From Spirochaetia bacterium UBA5550 (GTDB taxonomy: Bacteria; Spirochaetota; UBA4802; UBA5550): a stretch of DNA of 10,769 nucleotides. The notes beneath the pieces were generated by a model, which was not told where the DNA came from, did no database searches, and saw nothing but the letters and a program-made list of their open reading frames with translations. The stretch lies in contig DINC01000344.1 of assembly GCA_002425885.1 (NCBI GenBank), positions 12,178 to 22,946 on the forward strand, read 5' to 3'. Positions within the stretch are counted from its first letter, which is position 1; every line of letters starts with the position of its first letter. This document shows, piece by piece, positions 1-7,474 of this stretch. A program made the translations under genes and the position numbers.

Positions 1-1043
1 CCTTCAAGCATCTTCTTGTAAATATCGTTCTTCAGTTTATGCGTGAGAGAACCGTATTTCTGCGAGTTTAGTCCATAGAATGGAGTGAAATGGATACTGG
101 TAATGCCTGCTTCCTCCAGGAAGCAGCGGGCTGTCTCCTCTGTATTTTCACTTTCACTTCCGAAAACTTCAACAGGTACTCCCCCCTTCCATAAAGGATA
201 CCCCTTTTCTTTAAGGAGGTCAACGAGCACTTTGAAGTCTTTACCCAGTTCTCTCGCAGTATCTATGCCGGCAGGTTTAAGCATGTTACCCATTGAACCT
301 GATATCCGTTTATTGTCCTTCCAGTGGTCCCATACTCCTGAGCCGACAAACTCGGGATTATCACCACCGGACTCATGTATTGACTTGCCATGCCTTATTG
401 TTATCATCTGCGCCTGGTTAAGCGGAACATAAGCATCAGGATAGATCGGCACACCTTTGCTGTTATTGAGCCAGACGATCCCCTCGCGATGCAGAAGTCC
501 GCTGCCGTCATCAAGAATTCTCCCGCTGGTGCGCATCTCTCCTCCGGGATTAATCTGCATATCCTCTATGGCCAGTACAAGTTTTGTTCTGTACCTTGTG
601 TGTCTCGCACCAAATGCCGGAATATTTTTAGCTACAAGGATATCATTGAATCTTGCGATTGAAAACTTCTGGTGCAGAAGCCGTTTGAAACTGTCATTAT
701 CAAGAAGCCCGTTCCATGCAAGATAAAAAAGATGAGGATCGCCTCCTGGAACGTTATTCTGTATAAACTCAAATTTATACTTAATGTAATCCTCAGGGGA
801 AACATCGTTCTCCAGTGCAAGTATGAAAAAGTATAATTTCTTCCCCAGAATTTTCAGATTGTTTAAGAACTCCTCCGTAACATCATCAGGTGAAATCGAT
901 ATCCTGTCATTGTAAATTGACTGAAGAAATCTTATGCTGTCCTTAATCTTATCAATTCTGTATGAATTGTGGAACTCAGCGTTGTCACGTGTCAGGCCCG
1001 TTTCGAAATGACTTTCTGCTGTTATATTTTCCTTAGTTCCCAT
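1..1043 (-). CDS. Histidine phosphatase family protein with N-terminal extension (3' end outside window)
   Basis: An open frame of 347 codons starts at ATG 1043 and is still open at the left edge. The start is fixed by an AGGAGG-type ribosome site about 6 nt upstream. Residues 213-221 read MITIRHGKS; the RHG (217-219) is the phospho-accepting histidine signature of the phosphoglycerate-mutase/histidine-phosphatase fold. It is followed by a GNMLKPAGIDTARELG stretch and a SESENTEETARCFLEEAG stretch, which resemble the 'LTxxGxxQA' and 'SxxxRTxxTA' blocks of that fold. In the family RHG normally lies near the N-terminus, but here about 215 residues precede it. That region is soluble, rich in helix-forming residues in its first 150 residues, and I do not recognise it. 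The fold call is inferred from short motifs. The second catalytic histidine would lie beyond the window. The substrate (phosphosugar, phosphoprotein or other) cannot be told. No neighbour shares its transcript here. Confidence 0.7.
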   Translation of the reverse strand, partial: MGTKENITAESHFETGLTRDNAEFHNSYRIDKIKDSIRFLQSIYNDRISISPDDVTEEFLNNLKILGKKLYFFILALENDVSPEDYIKYKFEFIQNNVPGGDPHLFYLAWNGLLDNDSFKRLLHQKFSIARFNDILVAKNIPAFGARHTRYRTKLVLAIEDMQINPGGEMRTSGRILDDGSGLLHREGIVWLNNSKGVPIYPDAYVPLNQAQMITIRHGKSIHESGGDNPEFVGSGVWDHWKDNKRISGSMGNMLKPAGIDTARELGKDFKVLVDLLKEKGYPLWKGGVPVEVFGSESENTEETARCFLEEAGITSIHFTPFYGLNSQKYGSLTHKLKNDIYKKMLE

Positions 1044-1126
1044 AAATATCCTCCTGAAATAGTTCCTTATTAATAAAGGAAGAGTGCTGTAACATATAAC
1101 ACTTACCGGTTTAAATAGTTCTTTTC

Positions 1127-1249
1127 TGTCATTGCGAGGCGCTATAGCTATATGGCAATCTGTTCAAATTATAACCATTCTATTAAAGATAGTTACGACT
1201 TGCTTCATAAACAGAATTTTTCACTCACCCGCGTTCGTTAGCAATGACA
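1127..1249. repeat. MITE-like 'CATTGCGAG' interspersed palindromic repeat
   Basis: The stretch begins TGTCATTGC (1127-1135) and ends with its exact reverse complement GCAATGACA (1241-1249). Internal pieces GCGAGG, GGCAATCTG and GACTTGCTTC match, from memory, a non-coding repeat seen in many bacterial genomes, which usually reads TGTCATTGCGAG...GCAATCT...GCAATGACA. This copy is degenerate in the middle. It encodes nothing and lies between the divergently transcribed phosphatase and DUF5684 genes. No flanking target duplication is obvious. Confidence 0.7.
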
Positions 1250-1394
1250 TGATTTAAATAATACCTTAATTGCTGTAATTCAGTTTAACGCATAACGCAG
1301 ACTTAAAATAATAAGAACATGTGCCGAAGTCAAATAAATACAAATAATTTCCGGATTTAAGAAAAATTTATCCAGATTTGATTTTTCCCCGGAT

Positions 1395-1400
1395 TATAAT
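1395..1400 (+). promoter_or_regulatory. Possible -10 box for the DUF5684 gene
   Basis: A perfect TATAAT lies 37 nt before the ATG at 1437, which would put the transcript start near 1407. There is no good -35 at 16-18 nt; TTGATT at 1378 is only 11 nt away. The rest of 1250-1394 is AT-rich and I see no gene or RNA in it. Confidence 0.3.
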
Positions 1401-1436
1401 TACCATGTGAATAATACTAACTCTGGAGGTTTTAAT

Positions 1437-1793
1437 ATGGATAGCGGCGGAAGTTTTATAGGCACTCTTATTTATCTTGCGGTCATTATTGCGATGATTG
1501 CAGGGATGTGGAAAGTTTTTGAAAAGGCGGGACAGCCGGGATGGGCTGCAATTATTCCGATCTATAATCTTATTGTCCTTCTTCAAATTGTCGGTAAACC
1601 TATATGGTGGATAGTTCTCTTCCTTGTACCGCTTGTAAACTTTGTGGCATTAATCCTCGTAGGGATGGAACTTGCTGTCTGCTTCGGGAAGAGTAAAGGA
1701 TGGGGATTTGCTCTTCTAGTACTGTTCCCCTTTGTGGGATACCCGATGTTAGGTTTCGGAGACGCCGCATATTCTAAACCGGCAGTTTCATAG
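1437..1793 (+). CDS. DUF5684-type small integral membrane protein
   Basis: 118 residues with about four hydrophobic segments (roughly 7-24, 37-50, 56-78 and 87-103). The conserved blocks WKVFEKAGQPGWAAIIPIYN, KPIWW..LFLVPLVN and LPFxGYPMLGFGDAxY are those I know from proteins annotated DUF5684. In some proteins that domain sits beside signal-peptidase-like regions. Function is unknown; location is the inner membrane. I chose ATG 1437 over the GTG at 1407 because GGAGG at 1425-1429 sits correctly for 1437 and lies inside the longer frame. The gene is monocistronic: it faces the AraC gene tail to tail and is followed within 10 nt by a hairpin. It is the only plus-strand chromosomal gene in the window. 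Confidence 0.85.
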   Translation: MDSGGSFIGTLIYLAVIIAMIAGMWKVFEKAGQPGWAAIIPIYNLIVLLQIVGKPIWWIVLFLVPLVNFVALILVGMELAVCFGKSKGWGFALLVLFPFVGYPMLGFGDAAYSKPAVS

Positions 1794-1800
1794 TCCTGAT

Positions 1801-1836
1801 AAGTGATGTCATTTTCAGACAGGGATGACATCACTT
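1801..1836. terminator. Perfect 12-bp-stem hairpin between convergent genes
   Basis: AAGTGATGTCAT (1801-1812) pairs perfectly with ATGACATCACTT (1825-1836) around a 12-nt loop, 7 nt after the DUF5684 stop. Position and symmetry suggest a bidirectional transcription barrier or an mRNA 3'-end stabiliser. Neither strand has a good U-tract after the stem, so it is not a canonical intrinsic terminator. A second, weaker dyad (CTCTCT 1858-1863 / AGAGAG 1870-1875) lies just after the AraC stop on the minus strand. Confidence 0.5.
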
Positions 1837-1883
1837 TAGGTAAAAATTTCCTGAAACCTCTCTGTCATTAGAGAGATATAACT

Positions 1884-2708
1884 CTATATGTTATACATTA
1901 CAAATCTTCCGGGAGTGGTGCCGGTAATCTTTTTAAAAAACCTGGTGTAATGGCTCTGATCTGTAAATCCCGATTCAGCCGATACGTAAGAGATTGAGAA
2001 ACCTTCAAGAAGAAGTCTTTTAGAAAACTCTATTCTCCTCTGTATCTGGTACGCATGGGGAGATATACCTGTTTCTTCAGTAAAAGTTCTGTTCAGATGG
2101 AAGGGGCTCACCCCTGTAACACCGGACAGATCATCAAGGGTAATATGATCTCTGAAATTTTCATTAATATATTCCGCAGCAAGTTTAACACTGTTATTCC
2201 GTTTATTCTCCTCCGCAGGGAAACCGCGTACTGAGTGATATCGCACAAGGAATTCAAGAAAAGAAAACAGAACTGACTCCGATTCAAACAGTGAATCCGG
2301 ATCATCCAGAATATTTAAAAGCTCATTAAGTCTGAGAAATGAATCCTGATCATTTTTTATGCAGTTAGTAAAAACAATATTAAAACTGCTGCCGTATATA
2401 TCAGCAGCAACCTCCTTCAGAATATAATCCGGAATAATGAGAACCCTGTATGAATGCGGTTCACCTTCTGAAGACTGAAGCGAATGAGGTTCGCCGGAGT
2501 TTATTATAAAAATATCCCCGGCTGAGAGAGAGTGATAACTGCCGGTAATCGTCATGTTCCTTTTACCGGCAGTTATTATACCTGCGATGCAGTCATTATG
2601 CACATGCTTCGGGAAGTCATTGAGTATATCAACCCCTGTCACAAGCCTCAGGCTGCTGATCCCCGGTATCTGTTTAATTATTAAGGCTTCCTTCCCGATG
2701 ACGTTCAC
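1884..2708 (-). CDS. AraC-family transcriptional regulator with N-terminal cupin
   Basis: 274 residues. Residues about 20-100 form an AraC-type cupin ligand domain: HVHND at 35-39, SAGDIFIINSGEPHS at 62-76. Residues about 170-272 are the double helix-turn-helix domain: ITLDDLSGVTGVSPFHLNRTF at 189-209 is the first HTH, and ISYVSAESGFTDQSHYTRFFKKITGTTPGRF at 239-269 is the second, with the typical AraC signature. It should bind DNA as a dimer in response to a small molecule that I cannot name. The GTG start directly follows the TAG of the upstream cupin gene with no spacing and only a weak ribosome site, so translational coupling is likely. The usual target would be a nearby promoter, possibly its own operon's. 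It is the last gene of the minus-strand run. Confidence 0.92.
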   Translation of the reverse strand: MNVIGKEALIIKQIPGISSLRLVTGVDILNDFPKHVHNDCIAGIITAGKRNMTITGSYHSLSAGDIFIINSGEPHSLQSSEGEPHSYRVLIIPDYILKEVAADIYGSSFNIVFTNCIKNDQDSFLRLNELLNILDDPDSLFESESVLFSFLEFLVRYHSVRGFPAEENKRNNSVKLAAEYINENFRDHITLDDLSGVTGVSPFHLNRTFTEETGISPHAYQIQRRIEFSKRLLLEGFSISYVSAESGFTDQSHYTRFFKKITGTTPGRFVMYNI

Positions 2709-3092
2709 CTAAATTAGTGCCGGTAAAAACTTTGCCAGAATATAAAGCCCGCTGCCGCCAGCCTCCACTCTGTGGTATATATTATCAGGGATGCATGCGA
2801 CTACACCGGCATCATACGGCAGCTTATTCTCCCCTACTGTACAGATTCCGCTTCCATCGACAACCTCATGAAGCTCCATCTTCCCGTCATGCATATGATT
2901 CCCGATCTCACATCCCGGCTCGATCCTTACGAGATGACAGCTGAGCCTTCCGGAAGTATCGCTGCCGCACACAAGGTTTTTCATACTTACTCCGCGGAAA
3001 GAGGGGTGCGGGTTCCATGGTAAAGATTCAATATCAATACCTTTTGCTCCTGCGAATAGTTTCCCTTCACTGAAAATTAAAATGTTCTCCAT
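2709..3092 (-). CDS. Small cupin-domain protein
   Basis: A 127-residue single-domain cupin. Motif 1 is complete: G60, H66, H68, E73 and G80 in the GxxxxxHxHxxxxExxxxxxG pattern, and H107 in PDNIYHRV supplies the fourth metal ligand of motif 2. Mononuclear metal binding in the cytoplasm is therefore expected; the substrate is unknown. A strong AAGGAGG site 6 nt before ATG 3092 fixes the start. Its stop codon abuts the GTG of the AraC gene, whose own sensor is also a cupin, so the pair may handle or sense the same ligand. That functional link is inference. The 84-nt gap upstream could hold a promoter, but I see no convincing -35/-10 pair. Confidence 0.85.
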   Translation of the reverse strand: MENILIFSEGKLFAGAKGIDIESLPWNPHPSFRGVSMKNLVCGSDTSGRLSCHLVRIEPGCEIGNHMHDGKMELHEVVDGSGICTVGENKLPYDAGVVACIPDNIYHRVEAGGSGLYILAKFLPALI

Positions 3093-3176
3093 AATGTTCC
3101 TCCTTATAATTTCTTATAATTGTGATTCTAAGAAGGAAAAAAACTCTGTATTGTATAATCTTGCTCTGCATAAAAA

Positions 3177-3884
3177 TTATGCATATTTTATCCCTTTCAT
3201 GAATGGGCAGATAGTTCTGCACATCCAGCATGTATAAACAGGGCTCCCTTTTACGGTTACACCTTCAGAATTCATTCTGCATTTTTTCTGGTCTACGCCG
3301 GATTCTGAAATGGCGCCCGCAGGGCAGTTTTTAATGCAGAGATTACAACTGTCACGACAGAAGCTGTATTCCGCGACAGGATCGCTTTCAAGCACAGCAT
3401 CAGTCAGTATCATACCCAGCTTGAGGAGGTTGCCGAATCTGTTATTCGTCAGTATGTGGTTCCTCCCCATAACACCAAGACCCGCAAGAACAGCTGAATG
3501 TTTGAGGGAGAGTATCCCCCTCCCCTCCATCTTTTCACTGTCCCAGTATTCATAAGGATCTGAGGGGACAGGAACAGCGGTTACTCCGGCATCTTCCAGT
3601 TTCAACGTAAGCTCATAAGTTATCCGGAATATCTCTCTCAAAGATACATCATCAGCAAATGTATATGGTATGCGGCTCTGTGCCTCAAACACACCTGAAG
3701 GGATTCTCCGGGCAATAACTATTACTGATTTTGCAGCTTTAAAGATGTCTGACGGATGGAATCCCTCAGGCGCTCCGGAGAATCTCCCCACATGCGTAAT
3801 CCCGCAAAGGTCAGCACCGGATTCAGCCGCAAGCCGATTCACCTCCGCTGAAGTGAGAGAACTTTCATCAAACTGTTTGTTCAT
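3177..3884 (-). CDS. Epoxyqueuosine reductase (QueG)-like double [4Fe-4S] protein
   Basis: 235 residues, shorter than bona fide QueG (over 300). The N-terminal half resembles the DUF1730 part of QueG: KSVIVIARRIP at 52-62 and HSAVLAGLGVMGRNHILTNN at 129-148, followed by FGNLLKLGMILTD. The C-terminal part has eight cysteines for two [4Fe-4S] clusters: C176, C180, C183, C187-P, then C202, C219, C222, C226-P. This matches the double-cluster ferredoxin domain of QueG and reductive dehalogenases. The acidic 'DTxP' segment that carries QueG's catalytic aspartate before AGLG reads RGILSLKHS here, so queuosine reduction is unlikely. A cytoplasmic electron-transfer or reductase role on another substrate is more plausible. 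The start ATG overlaps the stop of the upstream gene as ATGA, with an AAGAGG ribosome site, so the two are co-translated. Confidence 0.8.
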   Translation of the reverse strand: MNKQFDESSLTSAEVNRLAAESGADLCGITHVGRFSGAPEGFHPSDIFKAAKSVIVIARRIPSGVFEAQSRIPYTFADDVSLREIFRITYELTLKLEDAGVTAVPVPSDPYEYWDSEKMEGRGILSLKHSAVLAGLGVMGRNHILTNNRFGNLLKLGMILTDAVLESDPVAEYSFCRDSCNLCIKNCPAGAISESGVDQKKCRMNSEGVTVKGSPVYTCWMCRTICPFMKGIKYA

Positions 3885-4228
3885 GCGTTAACCTCTTCAA
3901 CTATTGAATTTCCTGATGAGAAATCACCTGATGTCCACTGCCATGTTTCGTGCAGTCTGATCCTTCCGTCAAAAAGAACCTCCGGGATAGAGGAGCACTT
4001 CCCTGTCATAATAATGCCATCCGCATTGATATGCTGATATCTCATATCAAGATTCCCGGCTTCGTCAACTTTAGCAATTAAGCTTCCGGTAATGATAGCT
4101 CCTCCGGAATACTCGCCAGTTACAATATTTCCTTTCTGCCTGTACCGGAAGAGTGTATCTCCGCTGACCTCACCTGTTTCACTATTTAAAACCGGTCTGA
4201 ATTTTCTATTATTATAATTTAGAAGCAT
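3881..4228 (-). CDS. Conserved beta-rich protein of unknown function
   Basis: 115 residues from ATG 4228. The pattern (NSETGEVSGDTLFRYRQ, VTGEYSGGAIITGSLI, DMRYQHINADGIIMTGKCSS, DGRIRLHETWQWTSGDFS) recalls a conserved family of about 110 residues that databases sometimes label, without good reason, 'N-acetylglutamate synthase'. I would not transfer that function. The short glycine-rich strands suggest a small beta sheet. It has no membrane segment or signal peptide. The upstream in-frame ATGs at 4243 and 4240 are possible starts. I prefer 4228 because GGGAG lies 6 nt before it, inside the longer frame, and because the family starts with an (I/L)NYN-like motif here. It overlaps the Fe-S gene by 4 nt (ATGA), a sign of a shared job. 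Confidence 0.75.
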   Translation of the reverse strand: MLLNYNNRKFRPVLNSETGEVSGDTLFRYRQKGNIVTGEYSGGAIITGSLIAKVDEAGNLDMRYQHINADGIIMTGKCSSIPEVLFDGRIRLHETWQWTSGDFSSGNSIVEEVNA

Positions 4229-4237
4229 AGAGTCTCC

Positions 4238-4261
4238 CATCATTGAAATTACTCAATGATG
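4238..4261. promoter_or_regulatory. Perfect 9-bp inverted repeat before the conserved beta-rich gene
   Basis: CATCATTGA (4238-4246) and TCAATGATG (4253-4261) are exact reverse complements with a 6-nt spacer. They lie in the 60-nt gap between the kinase stop and the ATG at 4228. The dyad ends just upstream of the ribosome site. It could be an operator or an mRNA hairpin that limits readthrough or translation. There is no U-tract, so a terminator is unlikely. Confidence 0.45.
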
Positions 4262-4288
4262 AAAGAACATTTATGAAATGCAAGATTT

Positions 4289-7213
4289 TTATTGAACAGG
4301 ATCGCTCTTAAATACTTCATCCAGCTTTTCGGCGAGAACATCAAGTTTGTACGGTTTTTGCAGAAATCCTGCAAGTGTTTCCCCCGCAAATGACCGCGTG
4401 GCATCATCCTCACTATAACCGCTGCATAGAATAACCGGTATATCGGGATTAATTTTTTTCATTTCATGAAAAGCTGTAACGCCATCCATCCTCGGCATGC
4501 TGAGATCAAGGAGAACACCGGCAAGATTATCCGATTCTTCTTTAAAAATTTCCACGCCCTTCAGACCGTCCGCAGCACCTATTACCTTATAACCGGCAAT
4601 GCTGACAAACTCCATGCACAGGTCTCTCACAACATCCTCATCATCCACAACAAGAACAAGGCTGCTTCTCTGTTCAGACTTTGATGAGACACCGGAGTAT
4701 GATACTCCCCGCTGCTTTACTTCTTCTCTCTCTACATGAGCCGGGAAAATGATTCTCACTTTAGTGCCGGAAGTATTCACACTCTCTATTATTACTGCTC
4801 CACCATGCCCCCTCATAATTCCCTGCACGGCAGGGAGACCGAGTCCGCGTCCTGTCTGCTTTGTAGAAAAAAAAGGCTCAAATATTTTTTTCCTGATATT
4901 TTCATCCATGCCGCATCCGTTATCAGAAATATCAATGCAGACATAACTCCCCGGTTTAAGATCAGAATCCAGCCGCTTACTCACAAGATACTCCGCAGAA
5001 ATGAACTCCTCTCCTGCCGTAATAAGAATTTCACCCTGCTTGTCGCCGATTGCCTCCGAAGAGTTTACAACAATGTTTATAAGAACCTGCCGGAACTGAC
5101 TGGCATCAGCCATAATAACAGGAAGGCTTTCAGAAATTTCAGTTTTAATTGATATAGAGAGAGGTACTGCGGACCTAAGTATATCCCGCATCTCCTTCAG
5201 AATAGATGCAGGCTGCAGCTGTGTCATTACAAAATGTCCTTTCCCGGAATAAGCGAGCATCTTTCCGGTTATATCAGCAGCCCTGTGTGAAGCGTTCATT
5301 GCTCTTTTAAGATTTTTATGTAGCGGAGTACCATGATTTACATCCATCATGGCAAGTTCTATACTCCCCATGATCCCCATCAGGAGATTATTAAAATCAT
5401 GAGCTATCCCTCCGGCCATAATTCCCAGACTCTCCATCTGAAGCCGTTCTTCTGCGGCGAAGACCCTGTCTGATATATCCTTCATCGCACCTAACATCCT
5501 TACAGGTTTGCCTGATTCATCATAGATACATCCGCCGCTCTCTTCAATAAACATGTAAGTGCCGTCTGATTCCATTAATCCATATTCCACTGAAAAAACT
5601 GTTTTTTCCTTTATTGCGATGTCTATCTCTGCCAGGACCCTTTCAACATCATCAGGATGAATACGGCCGCGCCACCCTTCTATACCCATGTATTCCAGTT
5701 CCTTTATTGAAAAGCCGGTCAGCTCATCAGCACGCCCCGCCCATCGGGTTCCACCCCTGCATAAATCACGATCATATATAATCTCCCCGGTAAAGTCAGC
5801 CAGCATCCGGTAGCGTTCTTCACTCAACCTCAATGCATCTTCAGCCTTCTTTCTGTCAGTTACATCGAGCAATGTACCGTGATAATAAAGAGGTTCCCCT
5901 TTCTCATCCCGTATAACAACGGAATTAACAGAACCCCAGAAACTGTCTCCGTTTTTTTTTCTGAATTCGAAGACAGCATTGCGGACAAACCCGTCCTCAC
6001 CAAGATGTTTATTAAGGAGCAGCCTCTCTTCCGGATTGGCATAAAGCTGCTCGCCAATATTTTTTACTTCAGAGATCATCTGTTCAGGAGATTCAAAACC
6101 CGCCATCTCAGCAAATGCGCGGTTTACTATCCTGTATCTCCCCTCCGGAAGACTCTGGTAAATTCCCATAGTGGCATCTTCAAAGATCTCCCTGTACCTG
6201 GCCTCACTCTCTTTCAACAACTCTTCAGCCCTTCTCCTTTCTGTAACGTCAAGAAGAACACCGTTGAATACTATCTCATCCCCCGCGCGTTCCGGATGAG
6301 ATATCCCGTGAATGAACCTCTCTTCTCCGGAAGGGGTTATAAGCCTGCCTTCATACTCCCATCTTTTACATTCCTGAACCGCTTCAGAAATTGACAGGAT
6401 AAATTCTTCTCTTTCTTCAGGCGGTATCTGCCGGACTATTTTCGGGAACAGGTCCGTTGTATCTCCGTCAATTCCGAGAATTTCCACTGCTCTCCCATTA
6501 ATAAAAGAAAAACCCATATCACCGTCAGGACGCACATAAAACCTGTACACAACTCCCGGTATACTGTCCGCAATTCCACGAAAGAACTGTTCACTTGCCT
6601 TCAGGCTGTTTCTGCTATCCTCGCCGTAAAGCATATTAAGCTTCTGTTCCGCAAGAAGAACAGTCATGTCTCTCAGCATAATCAGAGACGCCTTAAGGAC
6701 ATCTTCTTTAACAACGGGGATATTTTCTATACCGCCCACCATCTGGAGGTAATGCCTGATGTCACTCTCACCGGATGTTCTGAGTAGTAAGTCCGGATTA
6801 GGTTTTTCAAGAAACACATGCCCGGAGATAATATTGGCGCAATAGACCCCTCTTACAAAAACAGGCAGAGCTCCGTCAGCAAGGCCTATTCCGCTTATCC
6901 TCATTGTAATTTCATTCTGCTCCCTGATTTCACTGTCAAGCAGCAGATCCTCAGCAATACACTCCCTGGCAATCGCAGGGTCTATGCATTTTAATTCCTG
7001 GCAGAGCTTTCTGCATCCTGATTTAATAAGGATATTGTGATCCGGGTAAATGATAAGGCTTGCGGTAAAACCTGTTGATGCGGTAAACAGATTAAAAAAA
7101 TACTCAAGCTTCTCCATATCAAGAATTTCAATCAGCATATACCTGCCATCGATAAGATATTCCCTTTTATCAGATTCAGGCTTTTTACTTTTATTTATTT
7201 TCATATCGCTCAC
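4289..7213 (-). CDS. Hybrid sensor histidine kinase: PocR-like, 3x PAS, HisKA, HATPase, receiver
   Basis: 974 residues with no membrane segment, so cytoplasmic. Residues about 28-195 resemble the PocR sensory domain, including a cysteine set (C67, C71, C76, C85) typical of it. Three PAS domains follow at about 205-328, 338-457 and 467-586; each ends in a DVT(E/D)R or DISDR PAC-type exit. HisKA has H605 in GGIAHDFNNLL. The ATPase has N713/N717, the DNGCGM loop at 764-769 and GRGLGL at 788-793. The C-terminal receiver (about 852-968) has D857/D858, phospho-acceptor D903 (LLDLSMPRMDG), S931 and K953. All catalytic residues are present, so an active phosphorelay kinase is expected; its output partner is not visible. 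PocR domains in PocR itself sense diol-type metabolites; the ligand here is unknown. The start is GTG 7213 or ATG 7204; neither has a strong ribosome site. Confidence 0.93.
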   Translation of the reverse strand: MSDMKINKSKKPESDKREYLIDGRYMLIEILDMEKLEYFFNLFTASTGFTASLIIYPDHNILIKSGCRKLCQELKCIDPAIARECIAEDLLLDSEIREQNEITMRISGIGLADGALPVFVRGVYCANIISGHVFLEKPNPDLLLRTSGESDIRHYLQMVGGIENIPVVKEDVLKASLIMLRDMTVLLAEQKLNMLYGEDSRNSLKASEQFFRGIADSIPGVVYRFYVRPDGDMGFSFINGRAVEILGIDGDTTDLFPKIVRQIPPEEREEFILSISEAVQECKRWEYEGRLITPSGEERFIHGISHPERAGDEIVFNGVLLDVTERRRAEELLKESEARYREIFEDATMGIYQSLPEGRYRIVNRAFAEMAGFESPEQMISEVKNIGEQLYANPEERLLLNKHLGEDGFVRNAVFEFRKKNGDSFWGSVNSVVIRDEKGEPLYYHGTLLDVTDRKKAEDALRLSEERYRMLADFTGEIIYDRDLCRGGTRWAGRADELTGFSIKELEYMGIEGWRGRIHPDDVERVLAEIDIAIKEKTVFSVEYGLMESDGTYMFIEESGGCIYDESGKPVRMLGAMKDISDRVFAAEERLQMESLGIMAGGIAHDFNNLLMGIMGSIELAMMDVNHGTPLHKNLKRAMNASHRAADITGKMLAYSGKGHFVMTQLQPASILKEMRDILRSAVPLSISIKTEISESLPVIMADASQFRQVLINIVVNSSEAIGDKQGEILITAGEEFISAEYLVSKRLDSDLKPGSYVCIDISDNGCGMDENIRKKIFEPFFSTKQTGRGLGLPAVQGIMRGHGGAVIIESVNTSGTKVRIIFPAHVEREEVKQRGVSYSGVSSKSEQRSSLVLVVDDEDVVRDLCMEFVSIAGYKVIGAADGLKGVEIFKEESDNLAGVLLDLSMPRMDGVTAFHEMKKINPDIPVILCSGYSEDDATRSFAGETLAGFLQKPYKLDVLAEKLDEVFKSDPVQ

Positions 7214-7281
7214 TTTCGCCGGTTCACCAAATAAATCAGTGATAGATAATGAGGACTTTGTTAATTATCCCTGATTGTGTT

Positions 7282-7310
7282 AATATATCCAATTAAACAA
7301 CCAGTGTAAA
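7282..7310 (-). promoter_or_regulatory. Candidate sigma70 promoter for the kinase operon
   Basis: On the minus strand, TTTACA (7310-7305) and TATATT (7287-7282) are separated by 17 nt. This places transcription start near 7275, about 62 nt before the GTG at 7213. It is the best pair in the gap 7214-7420, which is otherwise AT-rich and shows no gene. Confidence 0.45.
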
Positions 7311-7420
7311 ATTTTAGATAAAATATTCTGTTTTTTATTTTTTCTATAGAAATGGTTTCCGGGAGTTCAAACAGATTTCGCGAATGTTTATACGTAATAT
7401 ATGCTGGAAGCGTGAGGGGT

Positions 7421-7453
7421 TTTAAAAAAAATCCCTCCCTGTTCAGGGAGGGA
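7421..7453 (-). terminator. Rho-independent terminator of the symporter operon
   Basis: TCCCTCCCTG (7432-7441) and CAGGGAGGGA (7444-7453) are perfectly complementary. On the minus strand the stem is followed at once by eight U (7431-7424). It sits 22 nt after the symporter stop and separates that operon from the kinase gene. Confidence 0.93.
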
Positions 7454-7474
7454 CCGTGAATTCAGACATTCCGG

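Noticed and set aside
85..726. Three overlapping plus-strand frames at the left edge
   Set aside because: They lie opposite the continuous minus-strand histidine-phosphatase frame, which has a strong ribosome site and RHG motif.
1368..1586. 72-codon minus-strand frame over the DUF5684 gene
   Set aside because: It is antisense to a well-supported membrane protein gene, with no ribosome site and low-complexity basic composition.
5879..6394. 171-codon plus-strand frame inside the kinase gene
   Set aside because: Antisense shadow of the PAS region; no domain or ribosome site.
3177..7213. Defence or retron-like system around the kinase cluster
   Set aside because: No nuclease, reverse transcriptase, NTPase effector or CRISPR-like repeat array is visible. 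All domains fit sensing and redox roles.
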